Notes under the pieces: model-generated
The model's database searches: none
Seen by the model: the letters and a program-made list of their open reading frames with translations, nothing else
Told to the model about the DNA's origin: nothing
Shown here: one piece after another, positions 41,677 through 52,203 of the stretch
How positions within the stretch are numbered: the stretch's first letter is position 1
Layout: every line of letters starts with the position of its first letter
Position numbers and translations under genes: made by a program
NCBI RefSeq assembly: GCF_001591025.1
Contig: NZ_BCTZ01000003.1
Span: forward strand, 248,001 to 312,000
DNA length: 64,000 bases
Source of the DNA: Sphingomonas soli NBRC 100801
Lineage (GTDB): Bacteria; Pseudomonadota; Alphaproteobacteria; Sphingomonadales; Sphingomonadaceae
Reading direction: 5' to 3'

Positions 41677-44457
41677 ATGTCCGAGCTTCCGAAAACCTTC
41701 GACCCCGCCGAAATCGAATCCCGCTGGTATGGCCATTGGGAAGACAAGGGCCTGTTCGCGCCCGAGCGGCCGGGTGCCGATCCCTGGACCCTCGTAAATC
41801 CGCCGCCCAACGTGACGGGCAGCCTGCATATCGGCCATGCGCTCGATAACACGCTGCAGGACATTCTGGTCCGCCATGCCCGGCTGAAGGGCAAGGATGC
41901 ACGCTGGGTGGTGGGCATGGACCATGCCGGCATCGCGACGCAGATGGTGGTCGAGCGCCAGCTTAACGCACAGCAACAGAAGCGCACCGATTTCACGCGC
42001 GACGAGTTCGTCGCGAAGGTCTGGGACTGGAAGGCCGAGAGCGGCGGTGCGATCATGGGCCAGCTCAAGCGGCTCGGCTGCTCGATGGATTGGGCGAACG
42101 AACGCTTCACCATGGACGAAGGCTTTTCGAAAGCCGTGCTCAAGGTGTTCGTGGATCTGTACAAGCAGGGGCTGCTCTATCGCGACAAGCGCCTGGTGAA
42201 CTGGGATCCGGGCCTGGGCACCGCGATCAGCGATCTTGAGGTCGAGACGAGTGATGTGAAGGGCAGCTTCTGGCGGCTGCGCTATCCGCTGGCGGACGGC
42301 AGCGGGCATATCGAGGTGGCGACGACGCGGCCCGAGACGATGCTGGCCGATATGGCGGTGGCGGTTCATCCGGACGATGCGCGATACACGGCGCTGGTCG
42401 GCAAGCAGGTGAAGCTGCCGATCACGGGCCGCCTGATCCCGATCGTCACCGACGAACATGCCGATCCCGAGTTGGGTTCGGGCGCGGTGAAGATCACGCC
42501 GGGGCATGATTTCAACGATTTCGAAGTGGGCAAGCGCGCGGGCTTCAAGCCGGCCGAGATGCTCAACATGCTCGATGCCAAGGCGCATGTGACGCAAACC
42601 GCCGACGGGATGATCCCCGAAGAGTTGCTTGGCATGGAACGCTTTGCGGCGCGCAAGGCGGTGGTCGAGCGGCTCAAGGCCGAGGGCTATCTGATCCCGC
42701 ATGTCGACAAGGATGGCGCGGAGCATGACGCCGAGCCGCGCGTGATAGCGACACCCTTTGGCGATCGTTCGGGCGTGGTGATCGAGCCGTGGCTGACCGA
42801 TCAATGGTATGTCGATGCGGCGACGCTGGCCAAGCCGGCGATCGAGGCGGTGCGCTCCGGCGCGACCAAGATCGTGCCGAAGAGCTGGGAGAAGACCTAT
42901 TTCAACTGGATGGAGAACATCCAGCCATGGTGCGTCTCGCGGCAGCTTTGGTGGGGGCACCGGATTCCGGCTTGGTTTGGGCCCCACACCAACAACGGCG
43001 CGTTGATCCCTTCTTTCGACACCAAGCACTTCGTGGCGAATGACGAAGCCGAACTAATCGCTCTTGCTCGCGAGTATTATGGTGATCGTGAGATTGTGGT
43101 CACGAGTCGTGACGAAGCTGCCGCCTATGCCAGCAACATAGACCAGAAGAAGGTCCTCCTCTGGCAGGACAATGACGTCCTCGATACCTGGTTCTCCTCC
43201 GCGCTCTGGCCGTTCGCGACGATGGGTTGGCCTGACGAGGGCGAATGGCGGAACCGTTATCCCAATGACGTCCTGATCTCCGGTTTCGACATCCTGTTCT
43301 TCTGGGATGCGCGGATGATGATGCAGGGTTTGCATTTCCTGAAGGAAGTGCCGTTCAAGACTTTGTATCTCCACGGTCTTGTCCGCGCGCCGGACGGGGC
43401 GAAGATGTCCAAATCGAAGGGCAATGTGGTCGATCCGCTGGGTCTGATCGACCAATATGGCGCGGATGCGCTGCGCTTCTTCATGGCGGCGATGGAAAGC
43501 CAGGGCCGCGACATCAAGATGGATGAGCGGCGTATCGAGGGATACCGCAACTTCGCGACGAAGCTGTGGAATGCGGCGCGCTTTGCCCAGTCGAACGGGA
43601 TCGGCGCGAGCAGCACGATCGAGCCGCCCGCGGCGGAGCTGGCGGTCAATCGCTGGATCATCGCGGAGACGGTGGCGACCGTGCAGGCGCTCGATCTCGC
43701 GCTGGCCGACCTGCGCTTCGACGAGGCGGCGAACACGATCTACCAGTTCACCTGGAGCCGCTTCTGCGACTGGTATCTGGAGCTGATCAAGCCGGTGCTG
43801 CAGGGCGAAGGCGCGGAAGGCGCTGACGAGACGCGCGCGGTGGCAGGCTGGGTGCTCGACCAGATATTGGTGATGCTCCACCCGTTCATGCCCTTCATCA
43901 CCGAAGAGCTTTGGTCGAAGATGGGAACGCGAGAGCGCGAGCTGATCGTCGCGAAGTGGCCGATGGCCGATGCGCGCGCGCTCGATCCGGAGGCGGCGAA
44001 GGAGATCGACTGGCTGATCCGGCTGGTAAGCGAGATCCGCGCGGCGCGGACCGAGCTCAACGTGCCGCCAGGGGCGCGGCTGCCCATCCATGTGCGCGAT
44101 GCTTCGGCGGAGACTTCGGCGCGGCTGGTGCGTCAAACGGCGGCGCTGGCGCGGCTTGCGCGCGTCGATCAGGCCGAAGGCGAAGCCCCAGCCGGCGGGT
44201 CGCTCCAGATCGTGGTGGACGAAGCGACCTTCGTGCTGCCGATCGCGGGCGTGGTCGATCTCGAAGCCGAGCGCGTGCGCCTGACCAAGGCGATCGCGGC
44301 GGCGGAGAAGGAGCGGGATGGGCTGGCCGGGCGGCTGAACAACCCCAGCTTCGTCGAGCGGGCCAAGCCCGAGGCAGTGGAGAAGGCGCGGGCCGACCAT
44401 GCGGAAAAGGCTGCCGAAGCGGAGCGCCTGTCTGCGGCTTTGAGCAGGCTTGGCTAA
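41677..44457 (+). CDS. valS: Valyl-tRNA synthetase
   Basis: A class Ia synthetase of 926 residues. It has [20 protein letters not shown] with the HIGH motif, MDHAGIATQ, the editing domain ([40 protein letters not shown]), [27 protein letters not shown], the KMSKS loop [14 protein letters not shown], and the C-terminal tRNA-binding coiled coil ([20 protein letters not shown]). Codons at about 43050-43200 are less biased than elsewhere in the gene. Confidence 0.97.
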   Translation: MSELPKTFDPAEIESRWYGHWEDKGLFAPERPGADPWTLVNPPPNVTGSLHIGHALDNTLQDILVRHARLKGKDARWVVGMDHAGIATQMVVERQLNAQQQKRTDFTRDEFVAKVWDWKAESGGAIMGQLKRLGCSMDWANERFTMDEGFSKAVLKVFVDLYKQGLLYRDKRLVNWDPGLGTAISDLEVETSDVKGSFWRLRYPLADGSGHIEVATTRPETMLADMAVAVHPDDARYTALVGKQVKLPITGRLIPIVTDEHADPELGSGAVKITPGHDFNDFEVGKRAGFKPAEMLNMLDAKAHVTQTADGMIPEELLGMERFAARKAVVERLKAEGYLIPHVDKDGAEHDAEPRVIATPFGDRSGVVIEPWLTDQWYVDAATLAKPAIEAVRSGATKIVPKSWEKTYFNWMENIQPWCVSRQLWWGHRIPAWFGPHTNNGALIPSFDTKHFVANDEAELIALAREYYGDREIVVTSRDEAAAYASNIDQKKVLLWQDNDVLDTWFSSALWPFATMGWPDEGEWRNRYPNDVLISGFDILFFWDARMMMQGLHFLKEVPFKTLYLHGLVRAPDGAKMSKSKGNVVDPLGLIDQYGADALRFFMAAMESQGRDIKMDERRIEGYRNFATKLWNAARFAQSNGIGASSTIEPPAAELAVNRWIIAETVATVQALDLALADLRFDEAANTIYQFTWSRFCDWYLELIKPVLQGEGAEGADETRAVAGWVLDQILVMLHPFMPFITEELWSKMGTRERELIVAKWPMADARALDPEAAKEIDWLIRLVSEIRAARTELNVPPGARLPIHVRDASAETSARLVRQTAALARLARVDQAEGEAPAGGSLQIVVDEATFVLPIAGVVDLEAERVRLTKAIAAAEKERDGLAGRLNNPSFVERAKPEAVEKARADHAEKAAEAERLSAALSRLG

Positions 44458-44572
44458 ACGGAAACGGATGTGTCCGGCAGCGGGACGCTGGTTAACCATT
44501 TTCGCGGATTACACTGTTGCTTACACCGGTGTAAGCGGCGGTCGATTTTCAATAGATCGAGTGCCGCGTACC

Positions 44573-45613
44573 ATGCGTATCAAGACCCTTCTCGCCATCG
44601 GCGGCGCGTGCATCGCGCTCGCCGCCAACCCGGCGTCCGCCCAGATTACCGGCGTCGATGCGTTGAAGGAGTGGAACCTGATCGTGCTGGGCGACCTCCA
44701 GTCCTCGTCCGAGGTGGAAGGGCGCACGTTCGTGGGCGGCAATCTGAGCGGCAATTCGTCCAACTACAACATCAAGGAGCCGGCGAAGTCGCAATATGGC
44801 ACGCCGGGCCTCACCGTGGTCGGCAATGTCGATGGCGGGCACAAGAACCTCAACAACGGTTCGGGCGCGGTGATCGGCGGCAACGTCAATAGCGGGTTCA
44901 ACCTCAACGGCGCGCCCCAGACGGTGAAGGTCGGGGGCACGATCTCGAACACCAACGTCAACCAGAACACGGTGCAGTCGGGCCTGGGCACCAGCGACCC
45001 TGCGTTCCGCATCGGCCTGGAGCAGCAGAAGAGCCTGCTGACCTCCAGCATGGGCAACCTTTCGACCGACATGAAGGGGCTGGATGCGAACAGCCAGCTC
45101 ACGATCAGCGGCAATCGCGGCACGTTCAACGCGCAGCCGGACGCGAAGGGCGTCGCGGTGTTCAACATCAGCAGCGCCGATCTCGACAGGATTGGCGAGA
45201 TCCAGTTCAACCTGAATGGGGCGGACACCGCGATCGTCAACGTCAGCGGCACCAATATCAACCTGAACGACAATTTCCTGGGCGGCACCAAGGGGCTTGG
45301 CGAGCACGTGATCTGGAATTTCCCGGACGCGACGACGCTCAAGTCGAGCACGGCCTGGGGCGGCTCGGTGCTGGCTCCAAATGCGGCAGCCAATACCGGG
45401 AACTATATCGAGGGATCGGCGGTGTTCGGCAGCCTTGTCCAGAACGGCGAATTCCATCTGGGCACCTATACCGGCGGGTACACCCCGCCGGGCACGCCCC
45501 CGGGCGGCGGGACGCCCACGCCGGTTCCGGAAGGCACGGTCGGCCTGTTCGCACTGGGCGCGGCCGGGCTGGTCGCGATGCGCTGGCGGCGCCGTCGCAA
45601 AGCCGCCGCCTGA
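44573..45613 (+). CDS. Choice-of-anchor A family surface protein with PEP-CTERM-like tail
   Basis: A 346-residue protein with signal peptide (MRIKTLLAIGGACIALAANP). The body is a choice-of-anchor A domain: WNLIVLGDLQSSSEVEGRTF, VGGNLSGNSSNYN, VVGNVDGGHKNLNNGSGAVI, WGGSVLAPNAA, IEGSAVFGSLVQNGEFHLG. The C-terminus VPEGTVGLFALGAAGLVAMR then RRRRK matches the PEP-CTERM layout with a PEG instead of PEP; exosortase would cleave and anchor it. No exosortase gene is in view. Confidence 0.85.
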   Translation: MRIKTLLAIGGACIALAANPASAQITGVDALKEWNLIVLGDLQSSSEVEGRTFVGGNLSGNSSNYNIKEPAKSQYGTPGLTVVGNVDGGHKNLNNGSGAVIGGNVNSGFNLNGAPQTVKVGGTISNTNVNQNTVQSGLGTSDPAFRIGLEQQKSLLTSSMGNLSTDMKGLDANSQLTISGNRGTFNAQPDAKGVAVFNISSADLDRIGEIQFNLNGADTAIVNVSGTNINLNDNFLGGTKGLGEHVIWNFPDATTLKSSTAWGGSVLAPNAAANTGNYIEGSAVFGSLVQNGEFHLGTYTGGYTPPGTPPGGGTPTPVPEGTVGLFALGAAGLVAMRWRRRRKAAA

Positions 45614-47171
<1,558 letters not shown>

Positions 47172-47175
<4 letters not shown>

Positions 47176-47693
47176 TTCAGAGCGAGCGGTTGATCCTGCG
47201 CGGTTGGGAAGATCGCGACCGCGAACCCTTTCATGCCATGGGGCAGGACGAGCGCGTAATGGCGACGCTGGGGCCGCTGCTGTGGCGGGAGGAAACCGAC
47301 GCACTGATCGATCGCTTCCAGGGCATATTGGCCGCGAATGGCTTCACCTTCTGGGCGATGGAGCGGCGCACGGACGGCGCGTTCCTGGGCTTTTGCGGGC
47401 TCAAGCCCGGCGCGGCCGATACGCCGATCGAAGGCGAGGTCGAGATCGGCTGGCGGCTCGCCTTCGAGCATTGGGGGCAGGGTTATGCGCGCGAGGCGGC
47501 GCAGGCGAGTCTCGACTGGGCGTGGGCGAACGGCGTCGAGTCGGTCGCCGCGATCACGCATAATGGCAATGTGCGCAGCTGGGGCCTGATGGAGCGGCTG
47601 GGCATGACCCGCTGCCCAGAAGATGATTTCAATCATCCGCTGGCGATCGACCGGCTGAAGCCGCACGTCACCTACCGAATCAGGAAGCCTTGA
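47172..47693 (+). CDS. GNAT family N-acetyltransferase (RimJ/RimL-like), second copy
   Basis: A 173-residue protein with the same layout as its upstream neighbour: SERLILRGWEDRDREPFHAM, FCGLKPGAADTPIEGEVEIG and acetyl-CoA loop WGQGYAREAAQASLDWAWAN. Shared segments (GLKPGA-x-D-x-PI-x-GE-x-EIGW, LDW-x-WAN) indicate tandem duplication. Translationally coupled. Confidence 0.9.
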
Positions 47694-47751
47694 CGTTCAT
47701 CGCGGGGCAAGCCAGCGCGGCTAAGCCTTAAGGGCGGGGGAGTATTTGCGC

Positions 47752-50037
47752 ATGATCGACGAACGCGAAGCCGAGGCCCCACCCCGTAACCGGCTTCACT
47801 GGCTGTTCGTCGTCGCGATCCTGACCGGGTCCTTCCTGCTCTTCCTGGTCCAGCCGATGGTGGCGCGGATGGCGCTTCCCAAGCTCGGCGGCGCGCCGGC
47901 GGTGTGGAACTCGGCCATGCTGGTCTATCAGGCGCTGCTGCTGGGCGGATATGCCTATGCGCACTGGCTGGGGCGGGTACCGCCCCGGATGCAGGCATGG
48001 ATCCATCTGGGCGTGCTCGCGGTTGCCGCCTTCTGGCTTCCCATCGGGCTGATTGCGATGGACCTGCCCGCCGATGCCGAGCCGGCATTTTGGGTACCGT
48101 GGCTGTTCGGTGCTTCGATCGGGCCGCTTTTCTTCGCGATCTCGGCCCAGGCGCCGTTGCTCCAGCGCTGGTACAGCGTGGCGACGGGGGGGCGCGACCC
48201 GTATGCGCTTTATGCGGCATCGAACATCGGCAGCTTTGGCGGGCTGATAGCCTATCCCGTGCTGGTCGAGCCTGGCTTCGCGCTGAAGGGGCAAAGCTGG
48301 CTGTGGACCATCGGCTATGTGCTGGTCTTCCTGCTGATCGCGGGCTGCGCAACCATGTTGCCGCGCGGTGCGGCAGGGGAGAAGCACGTTCCGCACGACA
48401 GCGCACCCCCGTCGCGGTTGCGGGTGCTGCACTGGATCGCGCTCGCCTTTGTGCCGTCTGGCCTGATGCTGGCGACCACCACGTTCCTGACCACCGATAT
48501 TGTCGCGGTGCCGATGCTGTGGGCGCTTCCGCTGGGCCTGTATCTGCTGAGCTTCTCGGTCGCGTTTTCGGACAACCGCACCTTCCCCGATCTGCTCGCC
48601 AAGTTCGCGCCGGTGACGATCCTGATGTTCGGCGCGACGATGATCGCGGGGCATCAGGGCCTTGCTTACATGAACGCGCTGATCGGGCTGCTGCTGCTGT
48701 TCATGGTGGCGATCTCCTGCCACGCGCGAATGTATGAGCTGCGGCCCGCGCCGGATCGGCTGACGGGCTTTTATCTGGCGATGTCGGTGGGGGGCGCGCT
48801 GGGCGGCGTCTTTTCCGGACTGCTCGCGCCGATTATCTTTGACTGGACCTATGAATATCCGCTGCTGATCCTGGCGGCAGGTGCGCTGGTGCCGCAAATA
48901 TTCCTGGTCCCGGCGATCGGCCGTCTGTGGCGCGGCACGCCGCAGCAGGTGCGGATGAAGTTCTTCGCGGCTGCTCTGGCGGTGATGCTGATCGGGTGGA
49001 TCGGCATCACGAACCCAGGCGGCATGCTCGGCGAAAAGCACGAGCAGATCGCGTTCCTGGCAGTGGCGGTGATCGGCCTTCTCGCGACCGGGAAGCGCGC
49101 CCCCTACATGGTGGCGCTGGCGGGTGCCCTGTTCCTGTTTGGCGGGTATCGTTCGATCCAGATGTCGCTCAGCGACGCGCGTACCCGCAGCTATTTCGGC
49201 GTCTATACCGTCACCGATTCGCGCGAAGAGCGCACGCTTGCGCACGGCACCACCGTCCACGGCGTGCAGCTGAAGGGAGAACGCTCGCGCCAGCCCACCA
49301 CCTACTATGTCGCGGGATCGGGCGTGGGGCAGGCGATGCTGGCTGCGCCGGAGCTATATGGGCCAGCCGCGCGTATCGGCGTGGTCGGGCTGGGGAGCGG
49401 TACGCTCGCCTGTTACGCGCAGCCAGGCCAGAGCTGGCGCTTCTATGAGATCGACCCTGAGGTTGTTTCGCTGGCGCGAGATTCGGGCAAGTTCACCTTC
49501 ATTCCGCAATGCCTGCCCGATGCGCGGATCATCATCGGTGATGCCCGGTTGCGAATCGCGCAGGCGCCCGCCAACGAGTTCGACCTGCTGGCGCTGGACG
49601 CTTTCTCGTCCGATGCGGTGCCGATGCACCTTTTGACGCGCGAGGCCTTTGCCACCTATGGCCGCGCGCTAAGCCCCAAGGGGCTGTTGCTCGTCCATAT
49701 CTCCAACCGCTTCATGGCGCTGGCGCCGATCGTTGCGGCGGCGGCGCGCGACGGCGGCTGGCACGCGATGCGGATGTCGTACACGCCGGATCAGGAGTTT
49801 GTCGCCACGGCAACGCTCGACGGCAAGACCGCGATCGAGCAGCAGGACATGGACGCGGGCAGCGAATCGGAATGGATCGTACTGACGCGCGACCGGGGCA
49901 CGCTGGACAAATTGGTGATGCGCGGGGGTGGCTGGCGGCGGATGAAGCCCTATCCGGGCTTTACGCCCTGGACTGACGACTATGCCTCTGTGCTGCCCGT
50001 CATGCGCGCGCTACACCCGTCGCTGCGGAACGATTAG
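47752..50037 (+). CDS. Membrane-fused spermidine synthase-like protein
   Basis: A 761-residue protein. The N-terminal about 470 residues hold around twelve transmembrane helices (LFVVAILTGSFLLFLVQPMV, LWALPLGLYLLSFSVAF). The C-terminal domain is spermidine-synthase-like with a SAM/dcSAM-type motif IGVVGLGSGTLACYAQPGQS, FYEIDPEVVSLARDSGKF, IIGDARLRI and FDLLALDAFSSDAVPMHLLT. Such fusions are annotated as fused MFS/spermidine synthase; the true substrate is unknown. ATG 47752 is favoured over TTG 47746 by spacing from GGGGGAG. Confidence 0.88.
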   Translation: MIDEREAEAPPRNRLHWLFVVAILTGSFLLFLVQPMVARMALPKLGGAPAVWNSAMLVYQALLLGGYAYAHWLGRVPPRMQAWIHLGVLAVAAFWLPIGLIAMDLPADAEPAFWVPWLFGASIGPLFFAISAQAPLLQRWYSVATGGRDPYALYAASNIGSFGGLIAYPVLVEPGFALKGQSWLWTIGYVLVFLLIAGCATMLPRGAAGEKHVPHDSAPPSRLRVLHWIALAFVPSGLMLATTTFLTTDIVAVPMLWALPLGLYLLSFSVAFSDNRTFPDLLAKFAPVTILMFGATMIAGHQGLAYMNALIGLLLLFMVAISCHARMYELRPAPDRLTGFYLAMSVGGALGGVFSGLLAPIIFDWTYEYPLLILAAGALVPQIFLVPAIGRLWRGTPQQVRMKFFAAALAVMLIGWIGITNPGGMLGEKHEQIAFLAVAVIGLLATGKRAPYMVALAGALFLFGGYRSIQMSLSDARTRSYFGVYTVTDSREERTLAHGTTVHGVQLKGERSRQPTTYYVAGSGVGQAMLAAPELYGPAARIGVVGLGSGTLACYAQPGQSWRFYEIDPEVVSLARDSGKFTFIPQCLPDARIIIGDARLRIAQAPANEFDLLALDAFSSDAVPMHLLTREAFATYGRALSPKGLLLVHISNRFMALAPIVAAAARDGGWHAMRMSYTPDQEFVATATLDGKTAIEQQDMDAGSESEWIVLTRDRGTLDKLVMRGGGWRRMKPYPGFTPWTDDYASVLPVMRALHPSLRND

Positions 50038-50049
50038 GGCCGCTTTCGG

Positions 50050-50541
50050 CTAGGCGCCCGCCAGCGCCGCTTCGAGCGCTCCCGAGCGATCCTGCTGCGC
50101 GGTCGACAGCGCCTCTGCGCGCGCTATCGCGGCATCGAGCGCGGGATAAGGTGGCAGCCCGGCCACGCCGCGATCGATTGCCATCTCCTCCAGGTCAGAA
50201 AGAAGGGTGAGCGCCGGTGCGCGCAGCGTATCGAGCGTGGAGAGCGCCGCCTGCGCGTCGAGCCAGCGTTCCGACCCCTCGGGCAGGCCGCGCGCCACGG
50301 CGATCTTCGCCTCGGCATCCTGCGCGCCGGCATTGAACGCCGCAGCCAGCGAATCGAGCTGCCCGACCAGATCGGCGATCTTCTTGTCGAGCGCCGCGTC
50401 CGGCGTCGCCACCGGCACCGGGCGCACCGGCTCGGCAAGGCTTTGCGATTCGGCCGCGCGGGGCAGCAACGAGGGGTGGCGCGTGGCGCTCTGGGTGCAG
50501 CCTGCAAGGGCGGCAAGGGCGATCAGGACAAGGCTGCGCAT
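50050..50541 (-). CDS. Putative lipoprotein
   Basis: A 163-residue protein with lipobox LAALAGC (Cys near residue 15). The mature region is helical (ALDKKIADLVGQLDSLAAAF, QDAEAKIAVARGLPEGSERW), similar to a group of proteobacterial hypothetical lipoproteins. Convergent with the spermidine-synthase-like gene. Confidence 0.8.
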   Translation of the reverse strand: MRSLVLIALAALAGCTQSATRHPSLLPRAAESQSLAEPVRPVPVATPDAALDKKIADLVGQLDSLAAAFNAGAQDAEAKIAVARGLPEGSERWLDAQAALSTLDTLRAPALTLLSDLEEMAIDRGVAGLPPYPALDAAIARAEALSTAQQDRSGALEAALAGA

Positions 50542-50625
50542 GCCCGTTCGTCTATGCCCATGCAAAAGGTCGCGCAACGGGGTTGCACTATCCGATTTCC
50601 GCTTCTAATGACGCCCCTCCAATGC

Positions 50626-50702
50626 GCGCCCGTAGCTCAGCTGGATAGAGCATCAGACTACGAATCTGAGGGTCGGACGTTCGAATCGTTCCGGGCGCGC
50701 CA
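50626..50702 (+). tRNA. tRNA-Arg (anticodon ACG)
   Basis: Acceptor GCGCCCG pairs with CGGGCGC, D-arm GCTCAGCTGGATAGAGC, anticodon loop CTACGAA gives ACG (A34 would be read as inosine), T-arm with GTTCGAATC, discriminator G, encoded CCA at 50700-50702. Length 77 nt. Confidence 0.97.
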
Positions 50703-50707
50703 ATTGG

Positions 50708-50754
50708 AAAACAAAACCCCCGCCGGGCAAATCGCCCGGCGGGGGTTTTGTTTT
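50708..50754. terminator. Strong terminator after tRNA-Arg
   Basis: A perfect stem of 21 bp (AAAACAAAACCCCCGCCGGGC and its complement) with a five-base loop AAATC, ending in GGTTTTGTTTT. Symmetric A/T arms make it bidirectional, so it also ends the epimerase transcript. Confidence 0.93.
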
Positions 50755-50813
50755 ATGGCCAATGCGCTGTGCGACATAGCGGAACGCTTCCCCGGTACCG
50801 CGCGGCCGGGACG

Positions 50814-51635
50814 CTAGAAAATGTTCTGCATTTTCGCGTGGTGAACGGTGGGAATGGTCGGGTAGAAACCCAGACTACGCGCCCGGCTATTGTCCATATG
50901 AAGGTGCCATGGGTTGGGCAGAGGCTCCGACGATGGTTGCATTTCCACGCCAATCAGTTCGAACAGCTCGAAAAATGAGGTCGGGGCATCGTCGGAAATA
51001 TTGACGACATGACCGTCCAGTGCGCCCGCAAGCGCGAGGTTTGCCGCCGTTGCGATGTCGCGGTGGTGGACCAGGCTCATACGGGCGGCGGGGTGGAATG
51101 CTGCCTGGCCGGAGGCGACATATCGCGGGAGCGATTCCAGATGACCGTCCGCCTCGCCATAGACGAAGCCGAATCGCAGAATTGACCAATTCAGCCCGCT
51201 TTGACGGAGTTCGCGCTCGGCTGCGAGCTTGCTGGCGGGGTAGGCGAGCTGGGGATCCACCGGATCATCCTCCCGCCCGGGACGCGGCGCGTTCCTGGCG
51301 TAAATGTTGCTGGTGCTCGCCATGATAAAGCGCGCCGCTGGAGCATGCTCCTTTGCGGCATGGATCAGGTGGCGGGTTCCGTCGAGATTGGCTCTCCAGA
51401 TCGCGTCGTTATCGGGGGTTCGAAACAACGCCGCCAGATGAAGAATTGCGGAAACACCCTGCACCGCGCTGACCAGCGAAGCGGGATCGGCCAGATCGCC
51501 ATACGCGGCCTCGACCCCTGGCGGCGCGCTTTTTCCCCGACGCATAAGGGTGCGGCAGTTCCATCCCGCCTCTAGCAATCGTGGAAGCAGCCGTGTTCCC
51601 ACGAGGCCCGTCGCACCGGTCACCAAGATCGTCAT
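50814..51635 (-). CDS. NAD-dependent epimerase/dehydratase (extended SDR)
   Basis: A 273-residue protein with the NAD(P) motif TILVTGATGLVGTRLLPRLL, ILHLAALFR, and the active-site pair in MASTSNIYARN and LAYPASKLAAERE (Y-x-x-x-K). The substrate is unknown. Its ATG overlaps the stop of the MarR gene (ATGA), so it is probably controlled by that repressor. Confidence 0.9.
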   Translation of the reverse strand: MTILVTGATGLVGTRLLPRLLEAGWNCRTLMRRGKSAPPGVEAAYGDLADPASLVSAVQGVSAILHLAALFRTPDNDAIWRANLDGTRHLIHAAKEHAPAARFIMASTSNIYARNAPRPGREDDPVDPQLAYPASKLAAERELRQSGLNWSILRFGFVYGEADGHLESLPRYVASGQAAFHPAARMSLVHHRDIATAANLALAGALDGHVVNISDDAPTSFFELFELIGVEMQPSSEPLPNPWHLHMDNSRARSLGFYPTIPTVHHAKMQNIF

Positions 51636-52087
51636 GTCCGATCTCCTTTCAATGAGAGGTTGGTCAAACGTTCGGTGGCGATGCTGAGCACGCGAATGGC
51701 GGCGGCGATGTCGGCTTCGGGGATCTCTCCAAAGGCTGTTGCGTGGATCAGCGTCTCAAAGTTGGGAAGTTGGTCCCAGAGTGCTTTTCCCGCGTCTGTC
51801 ATTTGCAACATCTTGCGGCGCGCATCCCGCTCCACCGGAACTTGCTCGACAAGGCCTTTACGGACCAATTCGCGGATGATGACGCTCAGCGTCGCCCGCT
51901 CGACTTGCAACAGGTCGACCAGATCGCGCTGCATCATGGGCCCGCTCAGCGCGAGATGATGCAGGACAAACCATTGTGTTGAGCCGATATCATGGGCCCG
52001 TAGTGCGGCGTCCATGACGGCGCGGCCAGCGAAGTAGCAGCGCTTGGTGAGGCTTGCGAGCAAGCTATGATCATGTTTGTTAGGCAT
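51632..52087 (-). CDS. MarR family transcriptional regulator
   Basis: A 151-residue winged-helix regulator: LTKRCYFAGRAVMDAALRAH, STQWFVLHHLALSGPMMQRD, LVDLLQVERATLSVIIRELV (recognition helix), then wing VERDARRKMLQMTDAGKALW. Two inverted repeats overlap and precede its start, as expected for autoregulation. ATG at 52087 gives the normal N-terminus. Confidence 0.9.
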   Translation of the reverse strand: MPNKHDHSLLASLTKRCYFAGRAVMDAALRAHDIGSTQWFVLHHLALSGPMMQRDLVDLLQVERATLSVIIRELVRKGLVEQVPVERDARRKMLQMTDAGKALWDQLPNFETLIHATAFGEIPEADIAAAIRVLSIATERLTNLSLKGDRT

Positions 52088-52113
52088 CAAACAAAGATGT
52101 TTGGTCCCTAACA
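52076..52113. promoter_or_regulatory. Two inverted repeats at the MarR gene start, candidate operators
   Basis: TTTGTT and AACAAA arms (52076-52095) flank the start codon; a second partly symmetric site TGTTTGGTCCCTAACA lies at 52098-52113. Both share TGTT...AACA, and MarR dimers commonly bind such sites over their own promoters. Confidence 0.55.
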
Positions 52114-52146
52114 AAGAGTCAAGCGCCCAACGAGGCAATGCAAAGC

Positions 52147-52182
52147 AGAACCCCCGCAGGGCGCTTTGCCCGGCGGGGTTCG
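52147..52182 (-). terminator. Hairpin terminator after the histidine kinase gene
   Basis: On the minus strand GAACCCCGCCGGGCA, a short loop and TGCGGGGGTTC (with mismatches) form a GC-rich stem followed by TGCTTTG. It lies 22 bases after the kinase stop. Confidence 0.6.
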
Positions 52183-52203
52183 GCTTTCTGGTCTTCCCGG
52201 AGA

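Noticed and set aside
50626..50702. tRNA-Arg as the prophage attachment site
   Set aside because: Ordinary chromosomal genes (epimerase, MarR, histidine kinase) lie between it and the prophage, and no repeat of the tRNA 3' end was seen at 53.8-54.0 kb.
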